DNA of 13,432 nt from Caldilineales bacterium (GCA_021463315.1 JAJTXO010000048.1:1-13432), one strand, 5' to 3'. Shown: positions 1 to 7,758, numbered from the stretch's first letter. Numbers and translations: made by a program. The notes: generated by a model from the letters alone, not told the origin.

Positions 1-10
1 ACCGGGGTCG

Positions 11-25
11 AGACTTCCGAAGTCT
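11..25. repeat. 15-bp palindrome, copy 1
   Basis: AGACTTCCGAAGTCT is a perfect inverted repeat with 7-bp arms around one central base. A reverse-complement copy lies at 61-75, with centres exactly 50 bp apart. It could be a dispersed REP-like repeat or half of a paired operator upstream of the kinase promoter; the sequence alone does not decide. Confidence 0.6.
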
Positions 26-59
26 GCGCAGGTTTGTTCAAAACGAGCTCACAGTCCAT

Positions 60-76
60 AAGACTTCGGAAGTCTT
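60..76. repeat. 17-bp palindrome, copy 2
   Basis: AAGACTTCGGAAGTCTT is a perfect inverted repeat with 8-bp arms around one central G. Its inner 15 bp are the reverse complement of the palindrome at 11-25. It lies about 120 bp upstream of the proposed -35 of the kinase gene, so it may be a regulatory site or a genome-wide repeat. Confidence 0.6.
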
Positions 77-109
77 CCCCCTCTATTGAGATGATACTCT
101 CCGCCAGTT

Positions 110-145
110 GGAGTCGAGGCTTTAGTCGGTTGAAGCCTCGACTCC
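110..145. repeat. 13-bp-arm hairpin
   Basis: GGAGTCGAGGCTT at 110-122 pairs perfectly with AAGCCTCGACTCC at 133-145 around a 10-nt loop. No T-tract follows on the plus strand (next bases are CCCGG), so it is not a typical intrinsic terminator. It is most likely a REP-like dispersed hairpin. If the gene to the left of the window ends nearby, it may still stabilise a transcript end. Confidence 0.6.
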
Positions 146-193
146 CCCGGCCAGCAGTTGCCGGCACACTTGCGTCGGTCTCTCTTAGCCATT

Positions 194-220
194 TTCACAC
201 AGTTGGTGGGCGTGTACAAT
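194..220 (+). promoter_or_regulatory. Candidate leaderless promoter of the kinase-regulator operon
   Basis: A -10-like TACAAT (215-220) ends 6 nt before the ATG at 227, so transcription would begin at or next to the start codon. TTCACA (194-199) can serve as -35, though the 15-bp spacer is short. No Shine-Dalgarno motif sits at a usable distance from the ATG, which fits a leaderless mRNA. Confidence 0.4.
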
Positions 221-226
221 AGGGCC

Positions 227-1981
227 ATGGCAGACCATGTGACACCCATGCGGCCGGGGCGCAGCCTGGCCGCTCAGTTGAGGCTCAGCCTGGCCGGGCT
301 GGCCCTGCTTTCCGTCTTGCTGGTGGGGCTGCCAGCCATCGGGCTGGTGCGCGGCCAACTGCAGGACCAGGCCTGGGCGCAGGTGCAACAGGGCCAGCAG
401 GCCAGCCGCGCCCTCTACGACGCCCAGCAGAACGAGCTGATTGGCTTGGCAACGCTGACCGCGCAGCGCCCCACGCTGGCCGCGCTGCTGCAAGGGGACG
501 ACCCCACCGCGCTGCGCGCCTATCTGGACCTGCTGCGCCAGGGCGCTGATCTCGACCTGATTGCGGTCTGCACGGCCGAAGGCGAGCTGGCCGCGCAGGT
601 TGCCCGCAGCCGCGCCCTCCCGCTCCCCGCCCTGTGCGACCTGCCCGCGGGCGCGCAGATAGTGACGACGCAGCCAGCCGAGGGTCTGCCGCAGGTCTGG
701 CTGGCGGGGGTGCAGCCGCTGGCCGGCGAGGCGGAGGCGGGCCGGGTCGTCGTTGCGCGCTGGCTGGACGAGACGCACGTGCAGGAGATGCGCGGGCAGA
801 CCGGTCTCGCTCACACGCTGCTGGTCCACGGCTTGCCTGTGGCGAGCAGCCTGGATGGCGACGTTGCCACCGGCCGCCAGGCTGAGACGCTGAGCGAGGA
901 GAAACGGCTCGCCTTCGCCTGGGCTGGCGCGCCGTTCTACGCCCTGCGCTACCCTCTGTCGCCGGCGGTGCAGGTTGAGACGGCCCTGTCGGTGGCTGGC
1001 GTGTGGGCCGCGGAACAGCGGCTGCTGCGCGTGTTGCTGGCCAGCATGGCGCTGGCCACCTTCCTGGGCTTGGCCTTGGCCGCGGCGCTGGCTCGCCGGA
1101 TCAGCCGGCCGCTGGCCAGCCTGACCGACGCCGCGGTGGCGATGCGCCGCGGCGACCTGGCCAGCCCCATTGCCTTCGACGCCAAGGTGCGCGAGGTGGC
1201 CCTGGTAGGCCAGGCGCTGGAGGACGCGCGCGCCGGCCTGCAGCGCAGCCTGGCCGAGCTGCGCCAGGAGAAGGCGTTGACCGCGCACTTTCTGGCCAAC
1301 GTGTCCCATGAGTTCCGCACGCCGCTGACCGCGGTCGCGGCGTCGGTGGAGCTGCTGATCGACCAGGCGTCCGACTTGAGCCCGGCCGAGCTGCAGGAGC
1401 TGCTGGCTACGCTGCATCTGGGCGTGCTGAACCTGCACAAGCTGGTCGACAATCTGCTGGAAAGCGCCAACATCGAGGCCGGCCGCTTTCGCGTGGTTCT
1501 GCGGCCGGCCGACCTGGGCCAGATCATCGCCGAGGCGACGACCACCATGCAGCCGCTGTTGGAGCGCCACGGCCAGCGCCTGGCGATCGAGCTGCCCGCG
1601 GCCATCCCCGCGGTCATGGCCGACGGGCGGCGCGTGGTGCAGGTGCTGGTCAACCTGCTCTCCAACGCCAGCAACGCCCAACACGGTCTGGCCGGCATAG
1701 CCGACAGCCAGATCACTGTCAGCGCCAGCGTCGCCGGGGACGCGGTGCGGATCGCAGTGGCCGACCAGGGGCCGGGCGTGCCAGCCGCGCAGCGGGCTGA
1801 GCTGCTGGCCGGCCGGCGCTTTGCGCTGGCCTCAGGCGACGGCGGCGACCATGCGCCCAGCGGCTTCGGGCTGGGCCTGGCGGTGGTCAAGGCTATCGTC
1901 GAGGGCCACGGCGGCCAGATGGGCATCGACGACCGGCCGGGCGGCGGCGCGCTGGTCTGGTTCACATTGAAGCAAGCATGA
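227..1981 (+). CDS. Membrane sensor histidine kinase (HAMP-HisKA-HATPase)
   Basis: This 584-residue two-component sensor autophosphorylates on a histidine and should pass the phosphate to the regulator encoded next to it. A first membrane helix lies near residues 20-42, an extracytoplasmic sensor near 43-264 and a second helix near 265-290. A HAMP linker follows, then the HisKA motif SHEFRTPL with phosphoacceptor His361. The ATPase domain has NLLSNA (N box), DQGPGVP (G1) and GFGLGLAVVK (G2). The residues after the N-box NA (SNAQHG) differ from the usual K-F/Y-T/S pattern. Only two cysteines occur, Cys115 and Cys137, both in the sensor. I recognise no named sensor family. ATG 227 is preferred over an in-frame TTG at 158 because a -10-like box lies 6 nt before it and the extra N-terminus looks unnatural. 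Its TGA overlaps the next ATG. Confidence 0.9.
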   Translation: MADHVTPMRPGRSLAAQLRLSLAGLALLSVLLVGLPAIGLVRGQLQDQAWAQVQQGQQASRALYDAQQNELIGLATLTAQRPTLAALLQGDDPTALRAYLDLLRQGADLDLIAVCTAEGELAAQVARSRALPLPALCDLPAGAQIVTTQPAEGLPQVWLAGVQPLAGEAEAGRVVVARWLDETHVQEMRGQTGLAHTLLVHGLPVASSLDGDVATGRQAETLSEEKRLAFAWAGAPFYALRYPLSPAVQVETALSVAGVWAAEQRLLRVLLASMALATFLGLALAAALARRISRPLASLTDAAVAMRRGDLASPIAFDAKVREVALVGQALEDARAGLQRSLAELRQEKALTAHFLANVSHEFRTPLTAVAASVELLIDQASDLSPAELQELLATLHLGVLNLHKLVDNLLESANIEAGRFRVVLRPADLGQIIAEATTTMQPLLERHGQRLAIELPAAIPAVMADGRRVVQVLVNLLSNASNAQHGLAGIADSQITVSASVAGDAVRIAVADQGPGVPAAQRAELLAGRRFALASGDGGDHAPSGFGLGLAVVKAIVEGHGGQMGIDDRPGGGALVWFTLKQA

Positions 1982-2721
1982 AAGCACTGATCGTAGACGA
2001 CGACCGCGTGTTGGCCGACGTGCTGGCCTTCACGCTGCGCCGCGAGGGTTTTGAAATCGTCCTGGCTCACGATGGCGAGGCGGCTGTACAGCGCTTCGCC
2101 GAGGAGCTGCCTGATCTGATCGTGCTGGACGTCAACATGCCGCGGCTGGATGGCTTTGCTGTCTGCAGCCGCATTCGCAGGCTGGCCGACACGCCTATCA
2201 TTCTGCTGACCGTGCGCAGCGAGGAAGACGACATCGTGCGCGGCCTGGAACTGGGCGCAGACGACTACCTGACCAAGCCGTTCAGCCCGCGCCAACTGGT
2301 GGCGCGCGTGCAGGCTGTGCTACGGCGCAGCCGAGCGGGGCGCAGCGTCGCGGCTGCAAATATCCAGCGGGTGGGCGCTCTGGCCCTTGACGCCAGCCGC
2401 CGCGAGATCAGGGTGCTGCACGGCGATGGCGAAAAGCCAACGGCCGGCGCCGCGGTGAATCTGACGGCCCTGGAGACCCGGCTGCTGGGCTATCTGATGC
2501 TCAACGCAGGCCACGTGTTGATGGCCGATGCGATCATCGATCACGTTTGGGGAGTGGACGGGGGCGATAGGGAGATGCTGCGCCAACTGATGCGCCGGCT
2601 GCGCGGCAAGCTCAAGGAGCTGGGCGACGGCGCGGGCGATCAGATCGCCGGCCTTCCCGTGGTCGAAACGATCCCAGGCGTAGGGTATGGGCTGACGCGC
2701 GGCGCCGAGACCAGCGGGTGA
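1978..2721 (+). CDS. OmpR/PhoB-family response regulator
   Basis: This 247-residue transcription factor is the likely partner of the upstream kinase; the two genes overlap as ATGA, which implies translational coupling. The receiver domain (about 1-118) has the acidic triad region VDDD at residues 6-9, phosphoacceptor Asp51 (IVLD), Thr78 and Lys100 (TKPF). A winged-helix C-terminal domain (about 133-243) has the typical LTALETRLLGYL and the closing ETIPGVGYGL. A somewhat long loop of Gly and Ala lies between the early strands of the wing domain. The gene ends 14 bp from the convergent end of cysW, with no room for a normal terminator. Its targets are unknown; the neighbouring sulfate operon is a candidate by position only. 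Confidence 0.93.
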   Translation: MKALIVDDDRVLADVLAFTLRREGFEIVLAHDGEAAVQRFAEELPDLIVLDVNMPRLDGFAVCSRIRRLADTPIILLTVRSEEDDIVRGLELGADDYLTKPFSPRQLVARVQAVLRRSRAGRSVAAANIQRVGALALDASRREIRVLHGDGEKPTAGAAVNLTALETRLLGYLMLNAGHVLMADAIIDHVWGVDGGDREMLRQLMRRLRGKLKELGDGAGDQIAGLPVVETIPGVGYGLTRGAETSG

Positions 2722-2735
2722 CCGGGTGAGGGGGC

Positions 2736-3584
2736 CTACTGCTTGCTCTCTTCGCGCCGGCGCAGCAGCTCGGTGCCCAGAACCAACAGCAGGGAAAACA
2801 AGCCCAGCGCCAGGGCGGCGCTGTAGGCGCTGACATATTGTCGCTCGTCCAGCGCGCGGTAGATGTACAGCGTGGCTGTCTCGGTGCGGCCCTGGATGCC
2901 GCCGCCGATCACCAGCACCGCGCCGAACTCTCCCAGCGCGCGGGCCAGCGTCAGCGTTATGCCGTAGATGAAGCCCCAACGCAGGGCCGGCAGGGTGATG
3001 CGGCGAAAGGTGGTCCAGCCGCTGGCCCCCAGCGTGGCCGCGGCCTGCTCCTGTTGGACGCCAAAGGCCTGCAAGATCGGCGTCAGCTCGCGGATCATAA
3101 AGGGCAACGTTACGAAGAGGGTGGCCAGCGCCATGCCTGGCACGGCAAAGGCGACGCGGATATCCAGCGCCTCCAGCACCGGCGCCAGCAGCCCCTGCCG
3201 GCCAAAAAGCAGCAGCAGCATGTAGCCCACCACCACCGGTGAGACGGCGAAGGGCAGATCGATCAGGCCGTTGATCAGTTTCTTGCCGCGAAAGTCGTCT
3301 CGCACCAACACCCAGGCCACCGCCGTGCCGAAGATCGCCTGCACCGCCACCACCATCAGGCTGATCTGCACGGTGAGGCCAAAGGCCTGCTGCACCTGCG
3401 GGCTCTGGAAGGTCGCCAACACCGGCCCCAGACCCTCGGCCAAGGCGCCTGCCAAGAGGGCAGCCAGGGGCGCGATGATCAGAAAGCCGGCATAGGCCAG
3501 CACGATGGCGACCAACCCACGCCGGAGCCAGCGCCGCCGCCAGTCTACCGGCCTGGCGGCAGTGGAAACTGCCTGGGGGCTCAT
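2736..3584 (-). CDS. cysW: Sulfate/thiosulfate ABC transporter permease, CysW type
   Basis: A 282-residue inner-membrane permease that pairs with CysT to form the channel of a sulfate importer. About six hydrophobic segments are visible. The cytoplasmic EAA loop that contacts the ATPase reads EQAAATLGASGWTTFRRITLP, followed by the CysW-typical ALGEFGAVLVIGG. The ATG at 3584 overlaps the cysT stop as ATGA, which fixes the start; the same frame stays open far upstream inside cysT, but that part is a shadow. It is the last gene of the operon and ends facing the response regulator. Sulfate is the inferred substrate from the family and the binding protein; thiosulfate or a related oxyanion is possible. 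Confidence 0.92.
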   Translation of the reverse strand: MSPQAVSTAARPVDWRRRWLRRGLVAIVLAYAGFLIIAPLAALLAGALAEGLGPVLATFQSPQVQQAFGLTVQISLMVVAVQAIFGTAVAWVLVRDDFRGKKLINGLIDLPFAVSPVVVGYMLLLLFGRQGLLAPVLEALDIRVAFAVPGMALATLFVTLPFMIRELTPILQAFGVQQEQAAATLGASGWTTFRRITLPALRWGFIYGITLTLARALGEFGAVLVIGGGIQGRTETATLYIYRALDERQYVSAYSAALALGLFSLLLVLGTELLRRREESKQ

Positions 3585-4474
3585 CGGGCCCTCCTCGGCG
3601 CGCGGCTCTGGGAAGGCTCCCGGCGAGACTGCAACAGATCGACCACCAGGATCAGGGTGAAGGCGATGGCCAGCAGAGCCACAGAGACCGCGCTGGCGCC
3701 GAAGCGATTGGCCGACTCCACCTCGCCCCAGACGTAGACCGCGGCCGTCTGCGAGCGCAGCGGGATGTTGCCGGCCACGATGATGATCGAGCCGAACTCG
3801 CCCACGGCGCGGGCAAAGCTGAGCAGCGCGCCGGTGGCCAGGGGCAAGATCAAGGGGGGCAACGTCACGCGGCGAAAGATGGTCCACGGCCCCGCGCCCA
3901 GGGTGGCGGCCGCATCCTCCACAGACCGATCCAGGCCCAGCAGCACCGGCTGCACCGCGCGTACCACGAAAGGAAAGGTGACAAAGAGCAGCGCCAACAC
4001 GATGCCGGGCGGGGCAAAGATGATGCGCCAGCCCAGCGCGCGCTCCAGCCAGGCGCCGATGGGCTGTTGCGGGCCATAGAGAATCACCAACATGACGCCG
4101 GTCACCAGGGTGGGGATGGCCAGGGGCAGGTCCACCAGGGCGTTGAGCAGCGATTTGCCGGGGAACTCGTAACGCACCAGCACATAGGCGGTCAGCGTGC
4201 CCATGACGGTGTTGATCAACACCATGATGGCAGAGGTGCGCAGGGTCAACTGCAGCGCGGCTTTGGCCACCGGCTGGTTCACCGCCTGCCACAGCCCGCT
4301 CAAGCCCTGGCTGAGGCCGTCCTGGAAGATGACCAGCAGCGGGATCATCAACATCAGGGCCAGGTAGCTCAGCGCGGCCGCGCGCACGCTCCAGCGCCCC
4401 CAGGGGAGGCGGCGAGAGGGGGCAGCGGCCTTGGGGAGCGGCTGGCCGGTGGGCTGGGCTTGAAGCTGGGTCAT
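3581..4474 (-). CDS. cysT: Sulfate/thiosulfate ABC transporter permease, CysT (CysU) type
   Basis: A 297-residue membrane permease, partner of CysW. A basic, proline-rich cytoplasmic N-terminus of about 30 residues precedes the first membrane segment (ALSYLALMLMIPLLVIF). The EAA loop reads EDAAATLGAGPWTIFRRVTLP, followed by AVGEFGSIIIVAGNIP, both characteristic of the CysT family. The central DLPLAIPTLVTGV segment also fits. The start lies 7 bp after the binding-protein stop, so the two are surely cotranscribed. The length matches the family (about 275-300). Confidence 0.92.
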   Translation of the reverse strand: MTQLQAQPTGQPLPKAAAPSRRLPWGRWSVRAAALSYLALMLMIPLLVIFQDGLSQGLSGLWQAVNQPVAKAALQLTLRTSAIMVLINTVMGTLTAYVLVRYEFPGKSLLNALVDLPLAIPTLVTGVMLVILYGPQQPIGAWLERALGWRIIFAPPGIVLALLFVTFPFVVRAVQPVLLGLDRSVEDAAATLGAGPWTIFRRVTLPPLILPLATGALLSFARAVGEFGSIIIVAGNIPLRSQTAAVYVWGEVESANRFGASAVSVALLAIAFTLILVVDLLQSRREPSQSRAPRRAR

Positions 4475-4481
4475 GGCACGG

Positions 4482-5537
4482 CTACTTGCTCTGCACGTCC
4501 ACCAACGCCTGGGTGAACAGACCGTCGTCGCCGAAGATGGCCGGCGTGGCCGCTTCCCAGCCGCCGAAGTAGTCGATGGCGAAGAGATCTTCTACCGGCG
4601 GATACTGGTCAGCCGTGGCCTCGGCCACCGCCGGATCCACCGAGCGCAGCCCGTAGCGGGCGAAGATCTCCTGGGCCGGCTGGCTGAGCAGGAACTGCAC
4701 AAAGGCCTCGGCCACCGGACGCGTGCCGTGTTTGTCCACGTGGGCGTCGATCACGGCGATCGGATTCTCGATCCGGATGGTCGAGCGGGGAATCACCAGA
4801 TCGTAGTCTTCTCCCTGCAACTGCGCCACCAGCACCTCGTTTTCGTAGGTGATGGCCACGTCGCCCACCCCTTTCTCGAAGTTGGTGATGCTCTCGCGCG
4901 CGCCCTTGTCCATGACGGTGACATTGCGCAGCACGGCTTTGAGGAACTCGGCGGCCGCGGCTTCGTCGTCAGCCGGCACCCCCTCCACATAGCCGCGCCG
5001 GGCCGCGCCGATCAGCGCCAACACGTTCCACATCGCGCCGCCGCTGGTCTTGGGGTTGGGGGTGAGGATCTGCACACCCGGCCGCGCCAGGTCGGCCCAG
5101 TCCTGGATGCCCAGGGGGTTGCCCTTGCGCACGGCGAAGACGACGATGGAGTCGCTGACCATGCCGCGCGTGGGGTTGTCCTGCCAGTCGTGGGTGATCA
5201 ACCCGGCCTGCTGGATGCGTGTGACATCGGCGGCCAGCGACAACGCGGTCACGTCGGCCTCAAAGCCCTCGACGATGGCCCGCGATTGCGCACCGGAGCC
5301 CAGATAGGACTCCTCAAAGATCACGTCTTGGCCGGTCTGCTCCTGCCATTGCTGACGAAAGAGCGGGATCAACTCGCCGTAGGCCTCGCGCGGTGTGGTG
5401 TAGGCCCCCAGAATCAGCGTGGCGGCTGGCGCGCTGGCGTCTGGTGCGGCCGGCTGGCCAGCGTCGCCGCCGCACGCGCTGAGATAGGCGCAGGCCATGA
5501 GCAGCGTCAGGAACAAGGCGATAGTTCGTCGGAACAT
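4482..5537 (-). CDS. sbp: Sulfate-binding lipoprotein of the ABC transporter
   Basis: A 351-residue extracytoplasmic solute-binding protein that would capture sulfate and deliver it to CysT/CysW. The N-terminus MFRRTIALFLTLL plus lipobox LSAC (lipid Cys22) marks a lipoprotein, followed by a low-complexity Ala/Pro/Asp linker. Family motifs include GSGAQSRAIVEGFEADV, VRKGNPLGIQDWADL and PNPKTSGGAMWN. In the Sbp family the last of these forms part of the anion pocket. The start at 5537 is chosen because GGAG lies 7 nt upstream and a normal signal peptide results. A GTG at 5594 overlapping the cysA stop would add 19 residues before the signal and is less likely. It sits between cysA and cysT, an order unlike E. 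coli. The substrate could also be thiosulfate. Confidence 0.92.
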   Translation of the reverse strand: MFRRTIALFLTLLMACAYLSACGGDAGQPAAPDASAPAATLILGAYTTPREAYGELIPLFRQQWQEQTGQDVIFEESYLGSGAQSRAIVEGFEADVTALSLAADVTRIQQAGLITHDWQDNPTRGMVSDSIVVFAVRKGNPLGIQDWADLARPGVQILTPNPKTSGGAMWNVLALIGAARRGYVEGVPADDEAAAAEFLKAVLRNVTVMDKGARESITNFEKGVGDVAITYENEVLVAQLQGEDYDLVIPRSTIRIENPIAVIDAHVDKHGTRPVAEAFVQFLLSQPAQEIFARYGLRSVDPAVAEATADQYPPVEDLFAIDYFGGWEAATPAIFGDDGLFTQALVDVQSK

Positions 5538-5544
5538 GGGGCAA

Positions 5545-5548
5545 CTCC
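5545..5548 (-). promoter_or_regulatory. Ribosome binding site of sbp
   Basis: GGAG on the minus strand, 7 nt before ATG 5537. It decides this start over the upstream GTG at 5594. Confidence 0.7.
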
Positions 5549-5590
5549 ATAGCTTCTCCGGCACGGGGCGCTGGCTGACCGGCAGCGCGC

Positions 5591-7549
5591 TCACAGGCGC
5601 ACGGTGTCGATGGCGATCAGCTCCCGTGGGGCAGTCTGTTGAGAACGCACCAGCAAGGTGGCGCAGGTGGTCGTCTCGCTGAGCACCTGCTCCACCACTC
5701 CTTTGAGCGAGATGTAGCCGTCACGATCGGCCAGCGGCGTGCCTAAGACCAGCAGGTCGTAGTTGTTGGCGGCCAACTCGTGGGCGATGGCCTTGCTGAC
5801 CACGCCGCTGCGCACGGCAGTTTGCGCGGGGACGCCCAGAATCTCCAGCGAGCGGATGCCATCCTGCAGGAAGCGTTCGGCGCGTTGGCGCGCGGCCAGA
5901 TCATCGGCCTGTTCCACTACCGACATCAACGTGGCGCTGGCGCCGGCATGGCGCACCAGACGACCCGCAAACAGGATGTCATCCTTGCCGGGTTCGCCGG
6001 TGGTCACGGCGATCAGGGCGTGGGTGGGCGCGTCCTGCGCCCGTGGCGTCAGCAGCAGATGGTGTTCTCCGCACTGCAGAAGGCTCTCGGCCAGTTCCAG
6101 GCTGTGGGGCTGGCCGAAGCCCAGGATGATCAGATCATAGGGCTGGCGCTCGACCTCTCGCTGCACCGCGCGCGCCGGCGGGTCGGTGGTTGCCCGCACC
6201 TCCAGCGCGGCCAGGCCGCTGCCCAACGTCTCCTTGGCCTGCTGCAGGTGGCGTTGCATGGCCTCGCCTGGCAGGCCATAGCCCAGCACCACCGCCCGCG
6301 CGTTGGCCAGGCGGGCAAGCTGGCCGCCCAGGGCCAGCGCGGCCTGGGCCTGGGGTGAGCCGTCGGTGAGCAGCAGGAAGTGCAGGCCGGGATGCTCCAG
6401 CGCGTGGAAGTGGCGAATGCCCACCCAGACCCGCTCGCCCGGCTGCAACGGCAAGCGATCTACATCGGCCTGTTCGCGCACGGCCTCGATGTAGATCGTG
6501 TCGTCGCCGAAGGCCACAGGCGGCGCAATGGGGCGAACGCCGGCCAGAGGGGGCAGACGCAGGCGCAGTCGCTGCAACGCGCCGGAAAACACCATCTGCT
6601 CTACCTGGCCCTGGCCGAAGGGGGGCGCGGTCAGCAGGCTGGGGTCATCGGCCAGAACTACATCCTCGGGTCGGAAGAGCACCTGCACCCGCTGTGCAGG
6701 CCGCGCGCCGCGGTCGTGGCACGGGCCAGGGTGCGGCTGGCCGTTGTCGGGCTGTGAAGGGCCGTCCAGACGGCGGGTGATGGGGGTGCGCACGGGGCCA
6801 AGCTGCACGGCGTCGCCCGCGCAGCGCCCCACCAGCAGATTGGCCGCGCCCAGGAAGGTGGCGACGAACTCAGTGCGCGGTCGCTGATAGAGCGCCTCCG
6901 GCCGGCCTACCTCCAGCAGGCGTCCGAAGCTCATCACTCCCAGCCTGTCGGCCAGCTCAAAGGCCTCCTCCTGATCGTGGGTGACCAAGATGGTCGTGAC
7001 CCCCAACGTGCGCTGGATGTTGCGCAGGGCGCGGCGCAGATCGAGACGAATCTTGGCGTCCAGAGCGCCCAGCGGCTCGTCCAGCAGCAGCACGTCGGGC
7101 TTGATGGCCAGGGCGCGCGCCCGGGCCACCCGCTGCTGTTGACCGCCGGAGAGCTGGCGCGGCATGCGCTGGCCCAGCCCCACCAAGCCGACCATCTCCA
7201 GCAGCTCATCGCGCCAGCGGCGGCGCTCGGCTTTGTCCATCTTGCGCAGAGTCATGCCGAACTCGATGTTGTCGGCCACCGACATGTGTTGAAACAGGGC
7301 GTAGTTCTGAAAGACCATGCCGACGCGGCGTTCCTGGGTGGGCAGGCCGGTGACGTCCCGATCGTGCAACAGGATGCGCCCCTGGTCGCTGCCGGTCAGG
7401 CCAGCCACCATGTTGAGCACGGTGGTCTTGCCGCTGCCGCTGGAGCCAAGCAACACGAAGAACTCGCCGTCGGCGATCTCCAGCGAGACATCGTTGACCA
7501 CGGGATGGCCGCCGTAGCGCTTGGTCAGATGTTCGAGCACAATGGACAT
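5591..7549 (-). CDS. cysA: Sulfate ABC transporter ATPase fused to two universal-stress-protein-like domains
   Basis: A 652-residue protein, far longer than usual CysA (about 340-365). Residues 1-235 are a complete ABC ATPase: Walker A GSSGSGKTT at 35-43, Q-loop VFQNYALFQ, signature LSGGQQQR near 131, Walker B LLLDEP near 153, and switch histidine in VTHDQEEA. A TOBE-like regulatory region follows (about 290-385), containing FRPEDV and interrupted by a Pro/Gly/His-rich stretch. The tail has two alpha/beta repeats resembling UspA: about 387-500 (starting FLLLTDGS) and about 508-640 (ALIAVTTGEP through LLVLGTPLADRDG to CATLLVRS). The usual ATP loop G-2x-G-9x-G-S/T is not intact in either copy, so nucleotide binding there is doubtful. 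ATG 7549 is chosen for AGGAG 5 nt upstream; the longer frame only translates repeats. It leads the operon with sbp, cysT and cysW. Confidence 0.9.
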   Translation of the reverse strand: MSIVLEHLTKRYGGHPVVNDVSLEIADGEFFVLLGSSGSGKTTVLNMVAGLTGSDQGRILLHDRDVTGLPTQERRVGMVFQNYALFQHMSVADNIEFGMTLRKMDKAERRRWRDELLEMVGLVGLGQRMPRQLSGGQQQRVARARALAIKPDVLLLDEPLGALDAKIRLDLRRALRNIQRTLGVTTILVTHDQEEAFELADRLGVMSFGRLLEVGRPEALYQRPRTEFVATFLGAANLLVGRCAGDAVQLGPVRTPITRRLDGPSQPDNGQPHPGPCHDRGARPAQRVQVLFRPEDVVLADDPSLLTAPPFGQGQVEQMVFSGALQRLRLRLPPLAGVRPIAPPVAFGDDTIYIEAVREQADVDRLPLQPGERVWVGIRHFHALEHPGLHFLLLTDGSPQAQAALALGGQLARLANARAVVLGYGLPGEAMQRHLQQAKETLGSGLAALEVRATTDPPARAVQREVERQPYDLIILGFGQPHSLELAESLLQCGEHHLLLTPRAQDAPTHALIAVTTGEPGKDDILFAGRLVRHAGASATLMSVVEQADDLAARQRAERFLQDGIRSLEILGVPAQTAVRSGVVSKAIAHELAANNYDLLVLGTPLADRDGYISLKGVVEQVLSETTTCATLLVRSQQTAPRELIAIDTVRL

Positions 7550-7554
7550 GGCAG

Positions 7555-7559
7555 CTCCT
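7555..7559 (-). promoter_or_regulatory. Ribosome binding site of cysA-usp
   Basis: AGGAG on the minus strand, 5 nt before ATG 7549. It supports this start and excludes the upstream repeat-coded extension. Confidence 0.75.
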
Positions 7560-7621
7560 ATTCTCACCCGCATCCTATCAATTGGGGATGACAAAGGCCG
7601 TGACGCGGCTATGACAAAGCT

Positions 7622-7749
7622 GTGACAAGGTGACAGGGTGACAGGGTGACAGGGTGACAGGGTGACAGGGTGACCGGGTGATTGGGTGACAAGGTGACAG
7701 GGTGACGGGGTGACGGGGTGACGGGGTGATTGGGTGATTGGGTGATTGA
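7622..7749 (+). repeat. Tandem octamer array, 16 units (GTGACAGG type)
   Basis: Sixteen consecutive 8-bp units with no spacers. The sixteen are GTGACAGG (6 copies), GTGACGGG (3), GTGATTGG (3), GTGACAAG (2), GTGACCGG and a final GTGATTGA. Only positions 5-8 vary; GTGA is invariant. It lies upstream of cysA-usp, and a leftward transcript starting in the core would carry it as CCTGTCAC-type repeats. Confidence 0.95.
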
Positions 7750-7758
7750 ACGGTTGTG

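Noticed and set aside
110..145. Intrinsic terminator
   Set aside because: Stem is strong but no T-tract follows on the plus strand, and on the minus strand it would point away from any visible gene.
185..1684. Long antisense open frame (499 codons) across the kinase gene, and another at 949-2295
   Set aside because: Gln/Arg/His/Ala-rich translation without domains, opposite a well-supported kinase; typical of GC-rich antisense frames.
3585..4292. Fusion of cysW with an upstream frame into a 518-residue protein
   Set aside because: The upstream part lies in the wrong frame of cysT and has no permease motifs; cysW starts at 3584.
4473..5552. 359-codon plus-strand frame opposite sbp
   Set aside because: His/Gln/Arg/Gly-rich shadow of a clear binding-protein gene.
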